Positions 18,505 through 28,100 of a stretch of 64,000 bases of DNA are shown here, piece by piece. Made by a program: the position numbers and the translations under genes. The notes under the pieces were generated by a model. That model worked only from the letters and a program-made list of their open reading frames with translations. It did not search any database and was not told the DNA's origin. The DNA lies in NCBI GenBank assembly GCA_965237855.1, contig CBDEGK010000008.1, positions 62,001 through 126,000 on the forward strand. Reading direction: 5' to 3'. The DNA comes from CBDEGK01 sp965237855. GTDB taxonomy: Bacteria; Pseudomonadota; Gammaproteobacteria; Pseudomonadales; Halieaceae. Every line of letters starts with the position of its first letter. Position 1 is the stretch's first letter.

Positions 18505-19119
18505 ATGGCTGCCGAAGACGTTCTCCGCGCAGTGCAGGAATTTGACGTCAATGACCTGGATTTCGACAATGTTGGATCCTGGCCATTAGCGATAAAAGTC
18601 GTGGTGTGGGTCGTGGCCCTCGTCGCCGTGATGGTGCTCGGCTATTTCTATCATGTGCAGAATCTACAGGTCACATTGCAGAAGGCGGTGGTTGAAGAGG
18701 TAGACCTGAAGCAGGAGTTTGAACAGAAAGCGTTCCAGGCCGCGAATCTCGATGCTTACAAGAAGCAGATGCTGGAGATGGAAGAGTCCTTCGGCGCACT
18801 GGTGAGCCAACTGCCCAGCGACACCGAGGTGCCTGGCCTGCTAGAGGACATCACTAACAAGGGCATGCTGAACGGGCTCGAATTCGAGAGTATTGAGCTG
18901 CAACGAGAATTGACCCGAGAGTTCTACGTAGAGCTACCGATCAAGATCGTCGCTTCAGGTTCTTATCACGACCTGGGTGCTTTTATCAGCGGCATGGCGG
19001 GTCTGCCGCGAATCGTGACCTTGCACGACTTCGTTATCACACAACAGGCCGAAGGCAGCTCCATACTGGCACTGCAAATTACAGCTAAGACCTACCGCTA
19101 CAAAGACGAGGAACTGTAG
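18505..19119 (+). CDS. pilO: Type IV pilus assembly protein PilO
   Basis: PilO has the same layout as PilN: a short cytoplasmic segment, a membrane helix (about 29-50), a coiled coil (about 52-95) and a periplasmic domain with FISGMAGLPRIVTLHDFVI. Together they form the inner-membrane ring linking PilM to PilP. At 204 residues it is of usual length. Located between pilN and pilP in the unbroken pilMNOPQ operon. Confidence 0.96.
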   Translation: MAAEDVLRAVQEFDVNDLDFDNVGSWPLAIKVVVWVVALVAVMVLGYFYHVQNLQVTLQKAVVEEVDLKQEFEQKAFQAANLDAYKKQMLEMEESFGALVSQLPSDTEVPGLLEDITNKGMLNGLEFESIELQRELTREFYVELPIKIVASGSYHDLGAFISGMAGLPRIVTLHDFVITQQAEGSSILALQITAKTYRYKDEEL

Positions 19120-19121
19120 CG

Positions 19122-19652
19122 ATGGTTCGCGCCAGCCTCTTCATGCTACTGATTGCGCTGAGCAGCTTAACGCTGGTTAGCTGCAGTAGTGGTGAGTATG
19201 GCGATTTGGACCAGTTTATGGACGAGAAGCGTTCGCGCCCCGGCGGCGTGATTGCACCCATTCCCCCCTTTAAGGCGTACAAGGCATTTACCTACAGCGC
19301 CACGACACTGCGTAGTCCCTTTGATCGCCCAATAGAGATTCGAGAGATCACACAGCTGCAATCGGTGTCCACTGTTGAACCGGATAATGATCGCTCCAAG
19401 GAGTTCCTGGAGCAGTACACTTTTGATTCCCTGGCCATGGTGGGTAGCCTGTCCCGGGCCGGAACAGACTGGACCTTGATCGAGGATCCAGATGGGGGTG
19501 TGCACCGCGTGAAGCTAGGTAACTTCCTTGGTCGCAACCACGGCAAGATAATTGAAATGAGCCTGACCTATGTCGCGGTGATAGAAATCGTGTCAGACGG
19601 GAACGACGGCTGGGTCGAGAGACCCAGAACTATTAAATTGAACGGCTCATAA
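19122..19652 (+). CDS. pilP: Type IV pilus assembly lipoprotein PilP
   Basis: PilP is a periplasmic lipoprotein that bridges PilNO to the secretin PilQ. The 176-residue protein has a signal peptide ending in the lipobox LVSC (Cys about 21), a disordered linker with the conserved RSPFDRP-like segment, and a C-terminal beta-sandwich (about 105-172: FLEQYTFDSLAMVGSL ... VKLGNFLGRNHGKI). It starts 2 bases after pilO and its stop abuts the pilQ start. Confidence 0.96.
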   Translation: MVRASLFMLLIALSSLTLVSCSSGEYGDLDQFMDEKRSRPGGVIAPIPPFKAYKAFTYSATTLRSPFDRPIEIREITQLQSVSTVEPDNDRSKEFLEQYTFDSLAMVGSLSRAGTDWTLIEDPDGGVHRVKLGNFLGRNHGKIIEMSLTYVAVIEIVSDGNDGWVERPRTIKLNGS

Positions 19653-19653
19653 T

Positions 19654-21825
19654 GTGCCAATGGTGATTGCCATGTTCAGAATAATCGGAATACCAGTTTC
19701 CTGCAGGGCCATACTGGCCCGCTGTCGACCGCTGGTAGTGGCCGCGTTTGCCCTGCATGGATTGATCCATGCCAGCATCGGCATTGCTGCGAATGTAGCT
19801 GTTACCGATATCAGCTTCAGTTCCAAGCCTGGCAGTATTTTTGAAATTAAGCTGGATTTCAATGGAACGCCGCCAGTTCCCAATGCCTACACCATTGAAA
19901 AGCCCGCCCGCATTGCCATGGATTTTGCCGGTGCCAGCAGCAAATTGGATCGCAAGAAGTACGCCTTGCCCTACGGTAACGCTACCGGCGTGCTGGTGCT
20001 GGAGTCCGGCGATCGAACACGGTTGATCGTTAACCTGGTTAAACTGGTACCCTACGAAACCCGTGTTGAGGGTAATTCCCTGATTATTGAAGTGGGTAAC
20101 GAGGGGGCCGCCCAGTATCTCAAAGACGTGCAGGATCCCAATGTTATGACCGCGCCGGCGCTGGCAGCCGCGCGCGCAAATTCCACGATTGAATCACTGG
20201 AGTTTCAGCGCAGCGACGACGGCGAGGGTAGAGTCATGTTGTCGCTCACAGATCCCAATGTCGACGTCAATGTTTTCAGCGAGGCGGGAGTGGTCAAGAT
20301 TGAGTTCCTTGAAACCACGGCCGCAGAAGAACTGGAACGACGCTATGACGTCACCGATTTTGCGACGCCAGTATCCAGCTTGGAACTGGTCCGCACCGAG
20401 CGGGGGGTAACGATATCGATGGTAGCCACGGGTAACTACGACTACCTGGCCTACCAGACTGACAACCAGTACGTGGTCAGCGTGAAGCCGCTGACGGATA
20501 GGGAAGTAGATGCGCGCAAGAGCGAATTCAGCTACGTGGGTGATCGCCTGTCGCTGAATTTCCAGGATATTGAGGTGCGCGCGGTGCTGCAGCTTATCGC
20601 CGATTTCACCGAACTCAACTTGGTGGCCAGTGATACGGTGCAAGGGCGTATTACGCTGCGCCTGCAAAATGTGCCCTGGGATCAGGCGCTGGAGTTGGTG
20701 CTGAGAACCAAGGGCCTGGACAAGCGTCAGGTAGGCAATGTCTTGATGGTGGCGCCCGCCGCCGAGATCGCCGAACGGGAGCGCCAGGAAATCGAGGCCA
20801 ATCGACAAATTGCTGAACTGGCACCACTGCAGACAGAGTTCATACGGGTTCGTTATGCCAGTGCCGCGGATATCGTCGCATTGTTTGATAGCGGCGGCGC
20901 CGAGGGAACTGCCTCACTGATCTCACCCCGCGGTTCTGTCATCGTTGACGAGCGCACTAATTCACTGTTGATAACCGATACAGCCGCCAAACTCCGCGAG
21001 GTCCGGGACCTGATTGACCTGGTAGATATTCCGATTCGGCAGGTAATGATCGAGGCGCGAATAGTCATAGCCCAGTCCGATGTGGCGCAAAGCCTGGGTA
21101 TTCGCTGGGGTGGTGCGGGTGTCAATATCAACGATGATGACGTTACCTCGGTGTCAGGTGACCTGGATAACGTCACCAGTATTAACACCGACATTAGTCA
21201 GGGACTGGTCCCGGAAGTGAATTTCCCCGGTGCCTTACTGGTTGACCTGGGCGTATCCGGGGCCAGTGGCTCTTTCGCGGTGGGCTATACCAGCGCGGAT
21301 TTATTCCTGGCAGCGGAACTGACTGCTCTGGAAACCTCGGGTTCAGGTGAAGTGGTATCCCAGCCCAAGGTGATTACCGGTGATAAGCAGCAGGCTACCA
21401 TCAAGTCGGGTACTGAGATTCCCTTCCAGGAGAGCTCGGCCAGCGGTGAGACCACCACGTCATTCAAGGAGGCGGTGTTGGCGCTGAATGTCACGCCGAA
21501 TATTACACCGGATGATCGTATTCTTTTGGATCTGATTATCAACCAGGATTCCGTCGGTGACCTGGTGCCCAGCGGTACCGGTGGCTTCATTCCATCCATC
21601 GATACCACCCAGCTGACCACCCAGGTTTTGGTGGGCAATGGTGAAACCGTTGTACTCGGCGGCGTGTTCCGCACAGAGGACGTTGAATCCACCTCGAAGG
21701 TACCGTTCCTCGGCGATATTCCCTACCTGGGTTACCTGTTCAAGACCACCTCGTCACAGCAGACCAAGACCGAAACGCTGATTTTTATCACACCACGAAT
21801 TCTCGCAGAGACCTTGCTAGACTAA
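19654..21825 (+). CDS. pilQ: Type IV pilus secretin PilQ
   Basis: PilQ forms the outer-membrane pore for the pilus. The 723-residue reading has a long N-terminal region with a hydrophobic signal stretch (about 25-47), two AMIN domains that bind peptidoglycan, a secretin/TonB short domain (LSLNFQDIEVRAVLQLIADF), the N1 domain and the C-terminal secretin barrel (VPFLGDIPYLGYLFK, TETLIFITPRIL). The start is uncertain: GTG at 19654, or ATG at 19660 or 19672. All read into the same signal peptide. Followed closely by aroK. Confidence 0.96.
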   Translation: MPMVIAMFRIIGIPVSCRAILARCRPLVVAAFALHGLIHASIGIAANVAVTDISFSSKPGSIFEIKLDFNGTPPVPNAYTIEKPARIAMDFAGASSKLDRKKYALPYGNATGVLVLESGDRTRLIVNLVKLVPYETRVEGNSLIIEVGNEGAAQYLKDVQDPNVMTAPALAAARANSTIESLEFQRSDDGEGRVMLSLTDPNVDVNVFSEAGVVKIEFLETTAAEELERRYDVTDFATPVSSLELVRTERGVTISMVATGNYDYLAYQTDNQYVVSVKPLTDREVDARKSEFSYVGDRLSLNFQDIEVRAVLQLIADFTELNLVASDTVQGRITLRLQNVPWDQALELVLRTKGLDKRQVGNVLMVAPAAEIAERERQEIEANRQIAELAPLQTEFIRVRYASAADIVALFDSGGAEGTASLISPRGSVIVDERTNSLLITDTAAKLREVRDLIDLVDIPIRQVMIEARIVIAQSDVAQSLGIRWGGAGVNINDDDVTSVSGDLDNVTSINTDISQGLVPEVNFPGALLVDLGVSGASGSFAVGYTSADLFLAAELTALETSGSGEVVSQPKVITGDKQQATIKSGTEIPFQESSASGETTTSFKEAVLALNVTPNITPDDRILLDLIINQDSVGDLVPSGTGGFIPSIDTTQLTTQVLVGNGETVVLGGVFRTEDVESTSKVPFLGDIPYLGYLFKTTSSQQTKTETLIFITPRILAETLLD

Positions 21826-21828
21826 TTC

Positions 21829-22347
21829 ATGCCTAAGTTGAGCAGGGTCTTTCTCGTCGGCCCCATGGGCGCGGGAAAAACGACCATTGGGCGTGCACTG
21901 GCTCACCAGTTGAAGCTCGCATTTGTCGACAGCGACACCGAGATAGAGGCGCGTACCGGCGCTGATATCCCGTGGATTTTTGACGTGGAAGGCGAGGAAG
22001 GCTTCCGCGAACGGGAGAGCCAGATTATCGACGAGCTTACCCAGCGCAACGGCATTGTCCTGGCCACCGGCGGTGGTGTGGTGATGCGTGACGAAAATCG
22101 ACGGGTGCTGGCTGCGCGGGGTTTCGTGGTGTATTTGCGAACCAGCATTGAGCAACAAGTCGCCCGTACCAGCAACGATCGCAGGCGCCCGCTCCTGCAA
22201 GAAGGAGATCCGGAAGAGATCCTGCGCGCATTGATGGCTGTGCGCGATCCCTTGTACCGCGACATCGCTGATTTTACTGCCGAGACTGACGGCTCTGGCA
22301 CCCGCTCTCTGGCGGAGCGCATAGCATCCCAGATTATTGAACTTTAG
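21829..22347 (+). CDS. aroK: Shikimate kinase
   Basis: AroK phosphorylates shikimate at O-3 in aromatic amino-acid synthesis. The 172-residue P-loop kinase has Walker A GPMGAGKTTIG (about 11-21), the shikimate-binding DSDTEIE and the ATGGGVV motif. It lies 3 bases after pilQ and about 60 bases before aroB, the usual pilQ-aroK-aroB order. An antisense reading of similar length is a shadow. Confidence 0.97.
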   Translation: MPKLSRVFLVGPMGAGKTTIGRALAHQLKLAFVDSDTEIEARTGADIPWIFDVEGEEGFRERESQIIDELTQRNGIVLATGGGVVMRDENRRVLAARGFVVYLRTSIEQQVARTSNDRRRPLLQEGDPEEILRALMAVRDPLYRDIADFTAETDGSGTRSLAERIASQIIEL

Positions 22348-22418
22348 GCTCGAGGGTTCGCCGTCATCACTGGCATTCCCGTGGGGCTTCGGTAACAATA
22401 CCGGCGATGGCTATACTC

Positions 22419-23489
22419 ATGCATACCCTTCACGTTGACCTCGATGACCGTTCCTATCCGATTTACATCGGTCGGGACCTGTTTGCCAACCCGGACCTTC
22501 TTGCCAAGCATCTGGTTGGTCGCCAGGTGGCCATCGTCAGCAACGAGACTGTCGCGCCTATTTATGTCGAGCGGGTCAGGGCCTGTGTTGGTGACATGGA
22601 TCTTGTGTCAGAGATTGTTTTGCCTGACGGCGAACAGTACAAAACCCTGGAGTGTCTGCAGGTAATCTTTGATCGCCTCCTACAGGAGGGCCACAATCGT
22701 TCTACCACCCTGATCGCAGTGGGTGGTGGTGTAGTGGGTGATATGACGGGTTTTGCTGCGGCCTGTTTCCAGCGTGGTGTCAACTTCATCCAGGTGCCTA
22801 CGACCTTGTTGTCCCAGGTCGACTCCTCGGTGGGAGGCAAGACCGGGGTCAACCACCCGCTAGGCAAGAACATGATTGGTGCCTTCTACCAGCCCCGTTG
22901 CGTCATTATCGACACTGATACACTGCACACGCTGCCGGATCGAGAACTGGCGGCTGGTTTGTCTGAGGTGATCAAGTACGGTCTGATCAGCGATGAGCCT
23001 TTTTATCGCTGGCTGCATGAGCATATGCCCAACCTGCTGGCGCGCGAGGAGGCTGCACTGGCTGAGGCTATTGAACGCAGCTGCGCCAACAAGGCCGCTG
23101 TGGTGGCAGCGGATGAGCGTGAAGGGGGCGTGCGGGCGATTCTTAATCTCGGCCATACCTTTGGCCATGCCATCGAGACCGCGCAGGGCTACGGCAACTG
23201 GTTGCACGGTGAAGCCGTGGCGACGGGCATGTGTATGGCGCTGCGATTATCGGCCCAGCTGGGCTGGATAAGTGAAGAGGAAGTCATGGGGCTTGAGCAG
23301 CTGCTGAAGCGAATCTCCCTGCCGACTGAACCACCCACAGATATGAGTTCTTCTCAGTTCCTGGAGTTGATGGGGCGAGACAAGAAGGTGATTGATGGCC
23401 AGTTGAGGCTGGTGCTGTTACGGGGTATTGGCGAGGCGGTTGTTAGTGCTGATGTGCCGTTGGAGGAGTTGGAGAAACTGCTGAATTAA
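22419..23489 (+). CDS. aroB: 3-dehydroquinate synthase
   Basis: AroB converts DAHP to 3-dehydroquinate using NAD and zinc. The reading from MHTLHVDLDDRSYPIYIG is 356 residues, close to the 362 of E. coli. Motifs: LPDGEQYKTLE, the NAD-binding GGGVVGDMTGFAA, QVPTTLLSQVDSSVGGKTGVN, and the metal-ligand histidines in NLGHTFGHAIE and NWLHGEAVATGM. An ATG at 22407 would add four residues. A hairpin follows the stop; no damX-like gene comes next, unlike in pseudomonads. Confidence 0.97.
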   Translation: MHTLHVDLDDRSYPIYIGRDLFANPDLLAKHLVGRQVAIVSNETVAPIYVERVRACVGDMDLVSEIVLPDGEQYKTLECLQVIFDRLLQEGHNRSTTLIAVGGGVVGDMTGFAAACFQRGVNFIQVPTTLLSQVDSSVGGKTGVNHPLGKNMIGAFYQPRCVIIDTDTLHTLPDRELAAGLSEVIKYGLISDEPFYRWLHEHMPNLLAREEAALAEAIERSCANKAAVVAADEREGGVRAILNLGHTFGHAIETAQGYGNWLHGEAVATGMCMALRLSAQLGWISEEEVMGLEQLLKRISLPTEPPTDMSSSQFLELMGRDKKVIDGQLRLVLLRGIGEAVVSADVPLEELEKLLN

Positions 23490-23508
23490 AAGGGGTCAGA
23501 TCCCTTTT
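23488..23508 (+). terminator. Hairpin at the end of aroB (possible terminator)
   Basis: AAAAGGG, a seven-base loop GTCAGAT, then CCCTTTT form a perfect 7-bp stem ending in T residues directly at the aroB stop. It may end aroB transcription, and the symmetric shape could also serve gltD from the other side. The loop carries GTCAGA, the same core as the palindrome downstream, so it may be part of a REP-like unit instead. Confidence 0.5.
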
Positions 23509-23536
23509 CCAAGCATCCAGCGGGATTAGATTAGAT

Positions 23537-23613
23537 GGGGTCAGAGTTCGCCTTGGAAAGAGCTCCGAGGCGGCGACTCAAACTGGGGCCCGATCAAAAT
23601 GGACTCTGACCCC
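23537..23613. repeat. REP-like palindromic element
   Basis: GGGGTCAGAGT (23537-23547) and ACTCTGACCCC (23603-23613) are perfect 11-bp inverted repeats around a 55-base centre. A related GGGGTCAGA lies at 23492-23500. I recall similar GGGGTCAGAGT ends beside REP-associated (IS200-like) transposases in gammaproteobacteria. No such transposase is present here, so any mobility would be in trans. It fills the gap between convergent aroB and gltD. Confidence 0.6.
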
Positions 23614-23629
23614 GTTTAGCCGAACTCTT

Positions 23630-25087
23630 CTACAAATTCAGGTATTTACCAACTTCGGCAGCACACCGCCGTCCCTCATCGATACCCCACACCACCAGGG
23701 ACTGGCCCCGGCGGCAATCGCCAGCTGCGAAGATGCCATCGACGCTGGTACGGAAATCGCCGTAAGTGGCCTTGTAGTTGGAGCGCTCGTCTGTCTCGAT
23801 ACCAGAGGCTTCGGAGGCGTACTGCTCTGGCCCCAGGAAACCCATAGACAGCAGAATCAAGTCTGCTTCCCAGACTTTCTCCGAACCTTCCACTTCGCTC
23901 ATCTGGAACTGTCCATCGACCTTGTTCCATTCCACGTTAACCGTCTTGATACCGGTGACATTACCTTCGTCGTCACCCAGGAAGCCCTTGGAGAGCAGCT
24001 GGTAGGTGCGCGGATCGTCGCCGAACAAATCGGCCGCTTCTTCATGGCCGTAGTCGGTGCGCAGAATCTTGGGCCACAGCGGCCAGGGGTTGTCGTCCGC
24101 GCGATCTTGTGGCGGCTGCGGCAACAGTTCAAAGTTGACGATATCGCTCGCGCCGTGGCGAGCCGAAGTGCCAATACAGTCTGTGCCGGTGTCTCCGCCA
24201 CCGATAACGATGACTTTCTTGTCCTTGGCGGAGATGTAGTTGCCATCCTCCAGGTTGCTGTCCAGCAGACTCTTGGTATTGGCACGCAGGAAGTCCATGG
24301 CCGGGTAGATGCCCTTCAATTCACGATTCTCGATCGGCAGATCGCGAGCGTTGGTGGCACCGGTGCACAAAACCACAGCGTCATTGTCTGCACGTAACTG
24401 ATCCATCGAGATAGCGCCTTCACCCTCTCCACCTACATTGGCGCTGGTGACAAAAGTGATGCCTTCCTCTGCGAGGATGTCCACGCGACGCTGAACCAGA
24501 TCCTTGCCAAGTTTCATATTGGGGATGCCATACATGAGAAGGCCACCAATACGATCGTCACGCTCATAGACGACAACCGTGTGGCCAGCCTTGTTGAGCT
24601 CGGCGGCGGCTGCCAGGCCTGAGGGGCCAGAGCCAACTACCACGACTTTCTTGCCGCTGCGGGTCTCCGGCGGACTGGCTACAATCCAGCCCTCGGCAAA
24701 ACCGCGGTCGGCGATGGCGTATTCAATGTTCTTGATCGTTACCGGGGTCTCCACTGAGCCGAGCACGCAGGAACCCTCACAGGGTGCGGGACAGACACGG
24801 CCAGTGAACTCCGGGAAATTATTGGTGTGATGCAGGCGATCCAGCGCGTCCTTCCAGCGGTCGTTGTAAACCAGGTCGTTCCACTCGGGAATCAAGTTGG
24901 ACACCGGACAGCCGTCATTGGATTGGCAGAAGGGGATGCCGCAATCCATGCAGCGAGCCGATTGGGCGTTGAGGCGGCTGCCGTCCACATCGGTGTACAG
25001 CTCCTTGTAGTCCAGCAGACGGACTTTAACGTCGCGGTATGGTGCGGGATCGCGGGCGATCTCTATGAAAGCAGTTGGGTTACCCAT
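23630..25087 (-). CDS. gltD: Glutamate synthase (NADPH) small subunit
   Basis: GltD supplies electrons from NADPH to the large GOGAT subunit. The 485 residues hold an N-terminal adrenodoxin-like 4Fe-4S region (CMDCGIPFCQSNDGCPVSNLIPEW, CPAPCEGSCVLG), the FAD-binding VVVVGSGPSGLAAAAEL and the NADPH-binding VIVIGGGDTGTDC. It lies 20 bases after gltB in the same operon. Both genes point toward aroB here. Confidence 0.97.
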   Translation of the reverse strand: MGNPTAFIEIARDPAPYRDVKVRLLDYKELYTDVDGSRLNAQSARCMDCGIPFCQSNDGCPVSNLIPEWNDLVYNDRWKDALDRLHHTNNFPEFTGRVCPAPCEGSCVLGSVETPVTIKNIEYAIADRGFAEGWIVASPPETRSGKKVVVVGSGPSGLAAAAELNKAGHTVVVYERDDRIGGLLMYGIPNMKLGKDLVQRRVDILAEEGITFVTSANVGGEGEGAISMDQLRADNDAVVLCTGATNARDLPIENRELKGIYPAMDFLRANTKSLLDSNLEDGNYISAKDKKVIVIGGGDTGTDCIGTSARHGASDIVNFELLPQPPQDRADDNPWPLWPKILRTDYGHEEAADLFGDDPRTYQLLSKGFLGDDEGNVTGIKTVNVEWNKVDGQFQMSEVEGSEKVWEADLILLSMGFLGPEQYASEASGIETDERSNYKATYGDFRTSVDGIFAAGDCRRGQSLVVWGIDEGRRCAAEVGKYLNL

Positions 25088-25107
25088 TTCTCTTCAAAAC
25101 TCCTGAA

Positions 25108-28100
25108 TTAAGCGACGTTGGCTTCAGCTTGTTGCTCAGCGGCGGCCTTCTCGGCTCGCTCCTGCAGAACGCGCTTGTAATCCGTGGGCATGACCTTCAC
25201 AAACTTGTTGAGAGAGTCTTCCCAGTTATTCAGCACCTGCTGTGCGACCACGGAACCCGTGTTAACGGCGTGGTTCTTTACCAGCTGGCGCAATTCGGCG
25301 ATATCTTCGGGTGCAGACACGGTTTCCAGTGCCACCATGCCCATATTGCAGCGATTGCGAAAATCGCCATCGCTGTCGAGGATGTAAGCGATACCGCCGG
25401 ACATGCCAGCGGCAAAATTGCGCCCGGTTTTACCCAGCACAACCACGCGACCGCCGGTCATGTACTCACAACCGTGATCGCCGATGCCCTCGATAACTGC
25501 GCTGGCACCACTGTTGCGAACACAAAAGCGCTCGGCAGCAATGCCGCGGAAGTAGGCTTCACCGGAAGTGGCTCCATACAGGCAAACGTTGCCAACAATA
25601 ATATTGTCCTCTGCAACGAAGGTGCTATTTTTAGATGGGTAAACTGTCAATTTGCCACCAGACAGGCCCTTGCCGACGTAGTCGTTACAATCTCCTTCCA
25701 CCTCGATGGAGATACCCTTCGACATGAAAGCACCCAGACTTTGCCCGGCAGAACCATTCAGCTTGATCTTGATAGTGTCTTCCGGCAGGCCATCGGCTCC
25801 CCATTTGTCAGCGATTTTGTGCGACAGCATGGTGCCGACTACGCGATTAATGTTCACTATCGGTAGCTCGATCTCCACCTTGTCGCCGTTGTCTATGGCG
25901 GCTTGAGCCTGCTTGATAATCTCATTGTCCAGCGCCAGTTCCAGCCCATGGTCTTGTTCCATGGTCTGGTAGGTGCCGACATTATCATGTGGCTTTTCCG
26001 CGATAGCCAGGATAGAGGTCAGGTCCAGGCCGTTGGCCTTCCAGTGCCCTTCAGCGGCCGCTGTTTCCAGCGCATCGCTGCGACCGATCATCTCATTGAT
26101 GGTGCGGAAGCCGAGCTTGGCCATAATTTCGCGTATTTCTTCTGCCAGCAGGAAGAAGTAGTTCACCACGTTTTCGGGAGCACCCGTAAATTTCTCGCGC
26201 AGCTTCGGATCCTGGGTGGCAATGCCTACCGGGCAGGTATTGAGATGGCACTTGCGCATCATGATGCAGCCCAGTGTTACCAGCGGCAGGGTAGCGAAAC
26301 CAAATTCCTCTGCACCCAGCAACGCTGCTATTACTACATCTTTACCGGTCTTCAGCTGGCCGTCTGTTTGCAGTACCACGCGAGAGCGCAAGTCATTCAT
26401 CACCAGGGTCTGGTGGGTCTCGGCGATACCCAGTTCCCAGGGCAAGCCGGCGTGCTTGATAGAAGTCAGCGGCGATGCACCGGTGCCGCCGTCGTGGCCA
26501 GCGATCACAATGTGATCGGCCTTAGCCTTGGTTACGCCGGAAGCAATGGTGCCAACGCCCATCTCCGATACCAGTTTCACGCTGATACGGGCATTGCGGT
26601 TGGCGTTTTTGAGGTCGTGAATCAGCTGGGCCATGTCCTCGATAGAATAAATATCGTGGTGCGGCGGTGGACTGATCAGGCCGACGCCCGGGGTGGAGTA
26701 ACGCAGTTTGGCGATAAAATCGTCAACCTTGCCACCGGGTAGTTCGCCACCTTCACCAGGTTTCGCACCCTGGGCGATCTTGATCTGAATTTCATCGGCA
26801 TTGGCCAGGTAGTGAGCGGTGACACCGAAGCGACCGGACGCGACCTGCTTAATGGCTGAACGCTTGGAGTCGCCATTGGCCAAGGGCTTGAAGCGTTCAG
26901 GGTCTTCACCTCCCTCACCGGTATTGGACTTGCCGCCGATGCGGTTCATGGCCACGGCCAGCGTTTCGTGTGCCTCCTGTGAGATCGAGCCGAAGCTCAT
27001 GGCACCGGTGCAGAAGCGCTTGACGATGTCTTTGGCGTCCTCCACCTGGTCAATATCGATTGGACCACCATTGACGCCTTCCTTGAAGCTCATCAGCCCG
27101 CGCAGGGTGGCGCCGCGGGTGGCCTCTTCATCGGAGGCCTTCACAAAGCGGTCGTAGGCATCGCGGCTGTTGGTGCGGGACGCCTCCTGGACAGCCGAAA
27201 TGGTCTCTGGATTCCACATGTGCTTTTCGCCGCGGTCACGCCAGTGGATTTCGCCGGGATTTTCCAGCACCGGGATGCGGGTGGTTTCTACGGTGGGGAA
27301 TGCCACTTCATGACGGCGCAAACTCTCCTCTGCCAACACATCAAAGCCTACACCGGCGACGCGGCTGGGGGTGCCTTTGAAACAGTACTCAATGACCTCA
27401 TCAGCGATACCCACCGCTTCAAAGATCTGAGCGCCTTTATAGGAGTGCAAGGTGGAGATGCCCATCTTGGCCATCACCTTGAACATGCCCTTGGCCACGC
27501 CTTTGCGATAGGCGGCGACGATCTTGTTATCTTTGTCGAACCTGTCGCCAGGCAGCAGACCTTCACGCTGGGCCTGCCACAGAGATTCAAACGCCAGGTA
27601 GGGGTTGATGGCGTCGACGCCAAAGCCGATCAGCATGCAGTGATGGTGTACCTCGCGGGCCTCGCCGGTTTCAACGACGATGCCGATACGGGTACGCTCC
27701 GAGTTGTTCACCAGGTGTTGGTGCACGGAACCCGCCGCCAACAATGTAGAAACCGGTACGCGCTGTTTGCTAACGGCGCGATCTGACAGGGCGATCAGGC
27801 CGTAGCCGTCGGCAATCGCCTGGCTGGCTTCTTCATTGATGCGGCTGAGGGCCGCCTCCAGCCCCGCTTCCTGCTCTGATTGTGGATAGGTGATGTCGAT
27901 CACCTTGGTGCGCCAGCCCTTGTAGTTCAGGTGCCGAATTGCCGCCATTTCTTCGTTCGTCAGAATGGGGTGTGGTATACGCAGGCGATGGGCGTGCTGC
28001 TCGGTAGGCGCCAATAAATTGCCCTCCGGGCCAATGTAGCATTCCAGGCTCATCACCACTTCTTCACGTATGGAGTCGATAGCGGGATTGGTAACCTGGG

